From an uncultured bacterium (GTDB lineage Bacteria > Pseudomonadota > Alphaproteobacteria > Rs-D84), in NCBI GenBank assembly GCA_950096895.1, contig CATNBF010000011.1, positions 1 to 36,655 on the forward strand: 36,655 nt of DNA, given 5' to 3'. Under the pieces are notes generated by a model, which had not been told where the DNA came from, made no database searches, and saw nothing but the letters and a program-made list of their open reading frames with translations. Positions 32,244 to 36,655 of the stretch are shown here, piece by piece. Position 1 is the first letter of the stretch. Every line of letters begins with the position of its first letter. The position numbers were made by a program, and so were the translations under genes.

Positions 32244-33163
32244 TTTGATGGTTTGTAATAGCGACGCTTTGCCTTGGCCCCTGATGTTAAACGCGTGTAT
32301 TTTCGGTATTCACAAAGACTGTTTTGAATGTCATGCAGGCTAAGATATCGGCCGCCGGGATAGTCGGGATTTTTCCATCGGACATCATCCCAATCTTTGC
32401 CGGTTAATTGACGCAGTCGTTCGAATTCAATTTCCTGGGCGGCATGTAATTCCCGGCATCGGGCGTTGGCGGCGTCCGGGCTTAATTTTGATCCAAATAA
32501 AATTTCCAATCCCCAATGGGCCCCGGGCCCCACCACCAGAAAGTCATTTGATGTATAAGGTACAATATCAGCCACACCCTTGGCATCCCGCGAATACGTA
32601 CAATCCAACAGAATTTGTCCCGCCAGGAATGGACCAGCGAAAGGGATATTTTGTTCGATAATTTTTAATCCGGTCGCGCCATCAGATGTGCCAAGCCTAT
32701 CCAATATTTTTGGTAGATCAGGGATCAAATCACGCAGCATAAATAACACCTGGACATGTTTATCATGGGGGCGATATTCTGGATGCACAGGATGTGATGC
32801 AATTAAATAGGCATTGGAAAACAAAGGGCCGTCCAACGCATCCAAGCGTGATTCATAGTGTGCAAAATCGAAAGAGTCCGCATGCAAAAGGCCATTAAAT
32901 GTGCGTTCAAATGTATCACGTCTGTTAAAGATACGGTATGCAATAATATTCAATAATTTATCAACTGGCGCGATATCTGAGCCGGTGATGTGTCGCGTTA
33001 TGGCCAACGTTCCACCATCCAGTTCACGATACACATTACAAAACCGAAAATCACGCAGGATCGCATCATCCGTCCATGGGGCGGGGCGATTTAATACAAA
33101 GCGGTTGTGCCACACGTTTTGCCGGTCATAAATAAATTCATAAAAAGAAATTAGGTCTGTCAT
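32240..33163 (-). CDS. 5-hmdU DNA kinase helical-domain / thymine hypermodification family protein
   Basis: The 307-aa protein opens FYEFIYDRQNVWHNRFVLNR, then PAPWTDDAILRDFRFCNVYR and ELDGGTL. This WTDD-x2-L-x2-(F/Y)RFxNVYRxLD signature is what I know from the helical domain of phage 5-hydroxymethyl-dU DNA kinases and the related alpha-glutamyl/putrescinyl-thymine pyrophosphorylases. Later blocks are NIPFAGPFLAGQILLD, TSNDFLVVGPGAHWGLEILF and LSLHDIQNSLCEYRKY. There is no P-loop kinase domain, so this is the stand-alone form. Stand-alone members also occur in bacterial chromosomes; their reaction is not settled. No phage genes are near. It is convergent with the HAD gene (4-bp overlap). Confidence 0.75.
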   Translation of the reverse strand: MTDLISFYEFIYDRQNVWHNRFVLNRPAPWTDDAILRDFRFCNVYRELDGGTLAITRHITGSDIAPVDKLLNIIAYRIFNRRDTFERTFNGLLHADSFDFAHYESRLDALDGPLFSNAYLIASHPVHPEYRPHDKHVQVLFMLRDLIPDLPKILDRLGTSDGATGLKIIEQNIPFAGPFLAGQILLDCTYSRDAKGVADIVPYTSNDFLVVGPGAHWGLEILFGSKLSPDAANARCRELHAAQEIEFERLRQLTGKDWDDVRWKNPDYPGGRYLSLHDIQNSLCEYRKYTRLTSGAKAKRRYYKPSN

Positions 33164-33259
33164 ACCCTAATTTTTTCATAATCCATGCCACGTTTCCATG
33201 GAAAAAATAGCATCATGTTTGGGTGGCATTTTTTCATATTTTTCGATAGAATATTAGAC

Positions 33260-33496
33260 ATGTCGAATGTTTCCAAATTTTTGGTCAAATTTTACGCGTT
33301 TAAGTTCTTGAACATGTGCGTTTTTCTGTATCCGGTTATGGCCGTGATGTTTGGGGCCAATGGGGTGTCTGATGTGGGTATTGGGACACTGATGGCCATT
33401 TGGGCGATGATCCCCATTACCATGACACAGACACTAAAAATCATAAAGCCCATTTTATACCCGCTCAACACCGCCCCGATGGTTATCAGACCATAA
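33260..33496 (+). pseudogene. MFS transporter remnant, N-terminal part
   Basis: From ATG 33260 the frame reads NVSKFLVKFYAFKFLNMCVF and VMAVMFGANGVSDVGIGTLM, a typical first and start of second MFS helix, up to about residue 49 (33405). After that the frame is antisense to a second MFS-like piece. The TAGAAT box ends 7 nt before the ATG. It lacks at least ten helices and cannot make a transporter. Confidence 0.65.
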
Positions 33497-33640
33497 AATA
33501 AAATGACTGTTATCTGGCACAAAATATCTGTAAAAGACAAGAACATGGAACGCCGGGACGACGGAATCATTTTCACGATGTCAGTGTTTAACCGTATTCG
33601 GCACAACTGATTGTATTTCATGGTCAATTTGAACCTTTGA
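33405..33640 (-). pseudogene. MFS transporter remnant, C-terminal part, inverted
   Basis: On the minus strand the frame reads RLNTDIVKMIPSSRRSMFLS, then two hydrophobic helices (ITVILFYGLITIGAVLSGYK, GFMIFSVCVMVMGIIAQM). This matches the loop and last helices of a major-facilitator transporter. It runs toward the N-terminal remnant, tail to tail, meeting near 33405-33415. An inversion plus loss of the middle of one gene would explain both pieces; two separate genes are also possible. Confidence 0.55.
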
Positions 33641-33846
33641 ATACCCAAACAATGTTCTTTGTAATTTTTTATCGGACCATTTTCTTATAAGTTGGTATGA
33701 AACATACGAAATTGTTATGCCAACCAATGTTGCAGATAAATTTATAAACAGATTTTTAATATTGGATTCTGATATGAAAAAACTGTTCCCACAATAATAG
33801 CAACAGCAAATGGCATAATCTGTAAAATTACCTTTTTGATATCCAT
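33620..33846 (-). pseudogene. Two-helix membrane protein with a homopolymer frameshift
   Basis: The ATG at 33846 follows the inositol-phosphatase stop by one base. It encodes MDIKKVILQIMPFAVAIIVG, a membrane helix, but stops after 34 codons. Adding one base to the A6 run at 33777-33782 (T6 on the minus strand) continues into NLFINLSATLVGITISYVSY, a second helix, and SDKKLQRTLFGYSKVQIDHE. That frame then runs on into the MFS remnant. It is probably a 2-TM accessory protein, broken and truncated. The patch is A/T-rich. Confidence 0.55.
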
Positions 33847-33847
33847 A

Positions 33848-34695
33848 TTACATCGCATCGACAAAATTGATTTTTGCAATCTTTTGCAGATATTCAAAGT
33901 GTTTAGGCAGACACGCAATATATATTTCTCGCGAACGCAACTTTTTATCAAATGTGGCAATATCTGATGGCTTGAATTCTTCTCCCGTTTTGGCATTTAA
34001 CACCTTTACGCCGACTTTATCGAATATCGCCAAGCCGCCAGCAATATCCCACAGGTATACGCAATAGTAATATCCCATGCCTTTGCCCATTGCCACGTAC
34101 ATAAAGTGAACAACGGCACTGTACATATTCATTGGAAATGCTTTGCGGTCTTTATTCCATTCGGCGGTTAAACTCATACCTGTTGGGTGTTCAAAGAATA
34201 CAGGCGCAACATTGATATCGTTCAAGTCGGTTATTTTGGTTTTCTTTTCGTTGGATGTGAATGGTTTATCAACTACATAAGCATCTGTTTCATCACAATA
34301 TACCATTTGTTCCAATGCGGGCGCATACAAGAATCCCAAATAAGGCTTTCCCTCTTTGAATACACCAACCGATACGGCATAATAAGGCAACCCAGTCGCA
34401 TAGGTTAAAGTTCCATCAATGGGGTCAATTACGAATGTGTATTCTGCGGTGTTTAGCTTGCCAATCGGGTCTTTTAATTCGGCAACGATTTCTTCGTCTA
34501 TAATAAAATAATCCAAATGGGAAAAATTTTCTTGTACAAACTGCTTGAATAAATCGCCAACGGCAAAATTAATTTCAGTGACAACAGAGGCGACATTTTC
34601 AGTTTTTAATTTCGCAGAATAAAAATCTATATCTTCTTGGCGTCGTATCATTAAATCGCCGCATTCTTCATAAAACTAATCAACTTTTCTATCAC
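33848..34695 (-). pseudogene. Inositol-monophosphatase family protein, frame broken near the N-terminus
   Basis: The main frame (34651-33848, 267 aa) has the Mg-dependent phosphatase motifs IIDEE, DPIDGTLTYATGLPY and WDIAGG, so the catalytic core is intact. A GTG at 34695 with AAAGGA 6 nt upstream starts MIEKLISFMKNAAI, which looks like the missing first helix, but stops at TAA overlapping the next ATG (TAATG, 34649-34653). One added T would fuse both parts into a normal N-terminus. So it is either a -1 frameshift or a coupled two-part gene. The substrate could be inositol phosphate, 3'-phosphoadenosine phosphate or fructose bisphosphate. Codon use is more A/T-rich than the neighbours. Confidence 0.7.
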
Positions 34696-34717
34696 TATTT
34701 ATCCTTTTGTTACGAAC

Positions 34718-34746
34718 ACTTTACATGAATAGTAATCACCTAACAA
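34718..34746 (-). promoter_or_regulatory. Promoter of the inositol-phosphatase unit
   Basis: Minus strand TTGTTA (34741-34746), 17-nt spacer, TAAAGT (34718-34723), 22 nt before the GTG at 34695. Its position supports the GTG as the true start. Confidence 0.55.
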
Positions 34747-34749
34747 CTT

Positions 34750-35070
34750 AATTATGCTTTGCCTATATCTTGGTTTTCGTTTGTATTTTTATGAATTAAT
34801 CAATGGTGTTTTTGCACATACTTGCGAGTGTCTTTGAATAATATCGCTTATCTCCCTTGTCGCGCTAGGGAAACAGTTAGTTGTACGAGTGCTGTTATGA
34901 TATGTTTTGTTCATCAAGCACTGGCAACCACATCGGCAAATAGCTCAAAACGCGCGATGTGTCTGTCGCGCGACGTCGTGCCTGCGGGGCAGTCGTGACG
35001 ATTTCGTTGCGCTGTGCTTGCGAAATCTACTCCTTGTCGAACTCTCGCGTTCTCATCTTTGCTGGATGTG
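34750..35070. other. Intergenic stretch with a hairpin-rich, G/C-rich part
   Basis: No gene is recognised. The left part is A/T-rich. From about 34915 to 35060 the composition shifts to G/C-rich, with hairpins 34951-34957/34966-34972 (CGCGCGA/TCGCGCG), 34982-34985/34989-34992 and 35000-35006/35021-35027 (GATTTCG/CGAAATC). A minus-strand frame stays open through it and across the tRNA, which argues against it being a real gene. It could be a repeat element, an RNA or a gene relic. Confidence 0.4.
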
Positions 35071-35109
35071 CATAAATTAAAACCGGCCAATGGCCGGTTT
35101 GAATTTATG
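35071..35109 (-). terminator. Terminator of tRNA-Arg
   Basis: Hairpin CATAAATT-A-AAACCGGCC / GGCCGGTTT-G-AATTTATG, 17 bp with one mismatch and loop AAT; its outer base overlaps the tRNA CCA end. Confidence 0.8.
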
Positions 35110-35184
35110 GCGCGCCCAGAAAGATTCGAACTCTCAACCTTCTGATCCGTAGTCAGATGCTCTATCCAATTGAGCCATGGGCGC
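35108..35184 (-). tRNA. tRNA-Arg(ACG)
   Basis: The minus strand gives acceptor GCGCCCA/TGGGCGC, D arm GGCTCAATTGGATAGAGC, anticodon stem TCTGA/TCAGA with loop CTACGGA (anticodon ACG), T-loop TTCGAAT, discriminator G and an encoded CCA (35108-35110). No duplicated 3' end was seen nearby, so there is no sign of an attachment site. Confidence 0.97.
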
Positions 35185-35242
35185 AACGTTGTATTATTCT
35201 ATACCAATTTAATTAAATTGCAAGAAAAATATCATCGGAGTC

Positions 35243-35809
35243 TTAAAAGCCATAGCGCAGGTTAAAGTACGGTGTAAAATTATCGATCACATTATCATCG
35301 AGCGTCCGTAAATAACGTACCCCAATATCGGTAAACAGGTTGCCCGCCAGATTCAAACCCACCCCGGCGGTTGCCCCGTAAATAAACGACGTTTTGGTAT
35401 CATTATGATCACGGATAAAGTCAGGCAGGTCGCGTTTATACGTTACGGCCCCTGCGATCAGGCCAAAGTGCACCCCGCTGCGTCGGGTAGAAAATCGGGG
35501 TGTGGCCAACAGATTAACCAAATACATTTGGGTTTTTAGATCATAGTCATACGTGGCCGGGCCATTTGCGGTTTCCAAGTCATATTCTTTGCGGAAAATT
35601 GTATTAGAATATTCGAATTCTGTGCGCATTTGGACATTGGCCAATTTATAGCGCACGCCAGCCGCCCCGGAAAATCCACCACTGCGTGCGGAATCGCCGC
35701 CCAAACTGATCCCCAATGATCCACCGGCCGAAAAGTACGGTGACCAAGCGTATGCAGATGTGGCGCAAATAATAGCGGTTACGGTCATAATGATTGATTT
35801 GATGATCAT
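35243..35809 (-). CDS. Outer-membrane beta-barrel protein
   Basis: The 188-aa product has a signal peptide (IIKSIIMTVTAIICATSAYA) followed by alternating amphipathic strands with Gly/aromatic patterns (WSPYFSAGGSLGISLGG, FSGAAGVRYKL, VHFGLIAGAVTYK). It ends FTPYFNLRYGF, with the terminal Phe used for BAM recognition. This fits the OmpA/OmpW-like small barrels (outer membrane beta-barrel domain). I chose ATG 35809, with AGAGAG upstream; the longer open frame to 36013 is antisense-free but overlaps tdk. It lies one base after the tdk stop, in the same operon. Substrate or ligand unknown. Confidence 0.82.
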   Translation of the reverse strand: MIIKSIIMTVTAIICATSAYAWSPYFSAGGSLGISLGGDSARSGGFSGAAGVRYKLANVQMRTEFEYSNTIFRKEYDLETANGPATYDYDLKTQMYLVNLLATPRFSTRRSGVHFGLIAGAVTYKRDLPDFIRDHNDTKTSFIYGATAGVGLNLAGNLFTDIGVRYLRTLDDNVIDNFTPYFNLRYGF

Positions 35810-35810
35810 T

Positions 35811-36392
35811 TTATTTCTCTCTTGATTTATTGTTGCGATATATTTCGTTGAAATGATGGCGACAGACAGATTTGAAATTGGTATCCCCCAACTGGAACCG
35901 ATCCCCGTCGCGAATAACGTTCCCCGATGCATCAAAGCGCAGGTGGTGTGTCGCCAAGGACAGGCAGCCAGGAATTTGGCAATTGGATTCCATGCGATGC
36001 AGCTTGGCACCAACCTCTATCAATCGGCGGGCAGCGGGAAAGATGCGTTCATTACTATCGATCATCAAGCCATAGGCCATGACGATAACATTCTGGGTGT
36101 CGGCAATATCAACCATATGGTCAATATCAGACGGGGCAAAGAATTGCACTTCGTCCACCAACAAGACACGCGTGTTGGGATCGATTTTATAATTATCCAG
36201 ATTTTTTAAGGGGGTGGCATCAATGGAAATGCCGATGCGCGATGAAATGCATTGAACGTCGAATCGGTTGTCATAGGCCGGCTTGATCACGGCCACAGGT
36301 GTGCCGTTGCGGTTGAAATTATAGGCATTGATAATCAGTTGAGCGGATTTCGAGCTGCCCATGGTGCCATAATGAAAGTGCAGATTTGCCAT
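35811..36392 (-). CDS. tdk: Thymidine kinase
   Basis: Phosphorylates thymidine to dTMP in the salvage pathway. The 193-aa protein is a type II TK: the P-loop G9-TMGSSKS16, Walker-B-like VDEVQFF (~82), the lasso/substrate region, and zinc ligands in NCQIPGC with CRHHF near the C-terminus. Length is normal. Start ATG 36392 has GGGG upstream and lies 5 bp after the Smr stop, so the Smr, tdk and barrel genes form one operon. Confidence 0.95.
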   Translation of the reverse strand: MANLHFHYGTMGSSKSAQLIINAYNFNRNGTPVAVIKPAYDNRFDVQCISSRIGISIDATPLKNLDNYKIDPNTRVLLVDEVQFFAPSDIDHMVDIADTQNVIVMAYGLMIDSNERIFPAARRLIEVGAKLHRMESNCQIPGCLSLATHHLRFDASGNVIRDGDRFQLGDTNFKSVCRHHFNEIYRNNKSREK

Positions 36393-36397
36393 GTGAT

Positions 36398-36655
36398 TTA
36401 CCCCGCTTGGTTTTTTATACGTTTGAACTGGACGCGAAAGCTGCCGTTATTAATGGGTGTCCAAGAATAAATGTGTGGGGCCAGTGTACTGGTCGTGGCC
36501 CATTGGGGAAACGTTTGGCGTAAAATGCCACTGGCCCCTGTGATGATAATGGCGCGGCGCACACCGGATGTGGCAACAGCATTAAGGCGTTCCCACGCCA
36601 TTTCGATTGTATGATTATGCAGATCAATTGTTGTTTCCACCGGGATCGGCATAGG
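36398..36655 (-). CDS. Smr-domain protein, 5' end outside the window
   Basis: The C-terminal 85 or so residues show the Smr/MutS2-type domain: IDLHNHTIEMAWERL, then RAIIITGASGILRQTFPQW and a C-terminal NGSFRVQFKR. Smr domains are nuclease-like nucleic-acid binders. The usual TDLHG is IDLHN here, and the usual GKG is GAS, as in other proteobacterial members. The frame is open to the window edge and an ATG at 36652 may be internal, so the start is unknown. It precedes tdk. Confidence 0.82.
   Translation of the reverse strand, partial: PMPIPVETTIDLHNHTIEMAWERLNAVATSGVRRAIIITGASGILRQTFPQWATTSTLAPHIYSWTPINNGSFRVQFKRIKNQAG

Noticed and set aside
29962..34695. Programmed ribosomal frameshifting as the explanation of all broken frames
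   Set aside because: No common slippery heptamer followed by a pseudoknot is visible, and the breaks occur at different sequence types; decay is simpler.
35108..35184. tRNA-Arg as an integration site for the decayed patch
   Set aside because: No integrase and no duplicated tRNA 3' end were found in the window.
34914..35186. 90-codon minus-strand open frame
   Set aside because: It runs through the tRNA-Arg gene and its terminator, so it is not a credible protein gene.

Overview
The window reads as a chromosomal stretch of an uncultured, probably host-associated alphaproteobacterium. Support comes from the DUF4164-zapA pair, the lptE-holA overlap, an alpha2-type glycyl-tRNA synthetase and several secreted cysteine-rich proteins without recognisable relatives. 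They resemble proteins I associate with gut Alphaproteobacteria of the RF32/Enterousia type, but that placement is inference. Genes are dense, often overlap by 1-4 bases, and are separated by clear intrinsic terminators.

Layout. 1-4.3 kb: tRNA-Leu(CAA), rpmB, a DUF4301 gene, and a divergent clpB that lacks the N-terminal domain. 4.3-8.7 kb: a protein with 53-residue tandem repeats and a large cysteine-rich secreted protein. 8.9-12.9 kb: a phospholipase-D-like lipoprotein, a glycosyltransferase and glyS. 13-17 kb: a small membrane protein, a long coiled-coil membrane protein with matching promoters, and an anchored cysteine-rich protein. 17-20 kb: lptE-holA-map-radC. 20-23 kb: an opposite-strand three-gene unit of membrane or acidic proteins, one with a muramidase-like domain. 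23-24 kb: DUF4164-zapA-tfoX-like. 24-26.4 kb: a frameshifted secreted-protein gene, a candidate structured RNA, two small membrane proteins, a XRE regulator and ogt. 26.4-29.7 kb: a domain-permuted paralogue of the repeat protein and an MsbA-like ABC exporter. 29.8-31 kb: tRNA-Ala(TGC), a frameshifted lipoprotein, a duplicated promoter and rpsU. 31-33.2 kb: an intact relative of the frameshifted secreted protein, a HAD deoxynucleotidase-like gene and a protein of the thymine-hypermodification (5-hmdU kinase helical domain) family. 33.2-34.75 kb: a decayed, A/T-rich patch with MFS remnants in opposite orientations and two frameshifted genes. 35-36.7 kb: tRNA-Arg(ACG), an outer-membrane barrel, tdk and a truncated Smr-domain gene.

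How genes fit together. Core units (LPS transport and replication clamp loading, Met removal, Z-ring, ribosomal proteins) sit among accessory surface and secreted proteins. Most interesting are (1) a possible ~215-nt multi-hairpin RNA at 24485-24699, (2) the HAD / hypermodification-family pair, (3) genes whose -10 box lies exactly 7 nt before the start codon, suggesting leaderless mRNAs, (4) the domain-permuted repeat-protein paralogues, and (5) a cluster of single-base frameshifts confined to accessory genes.
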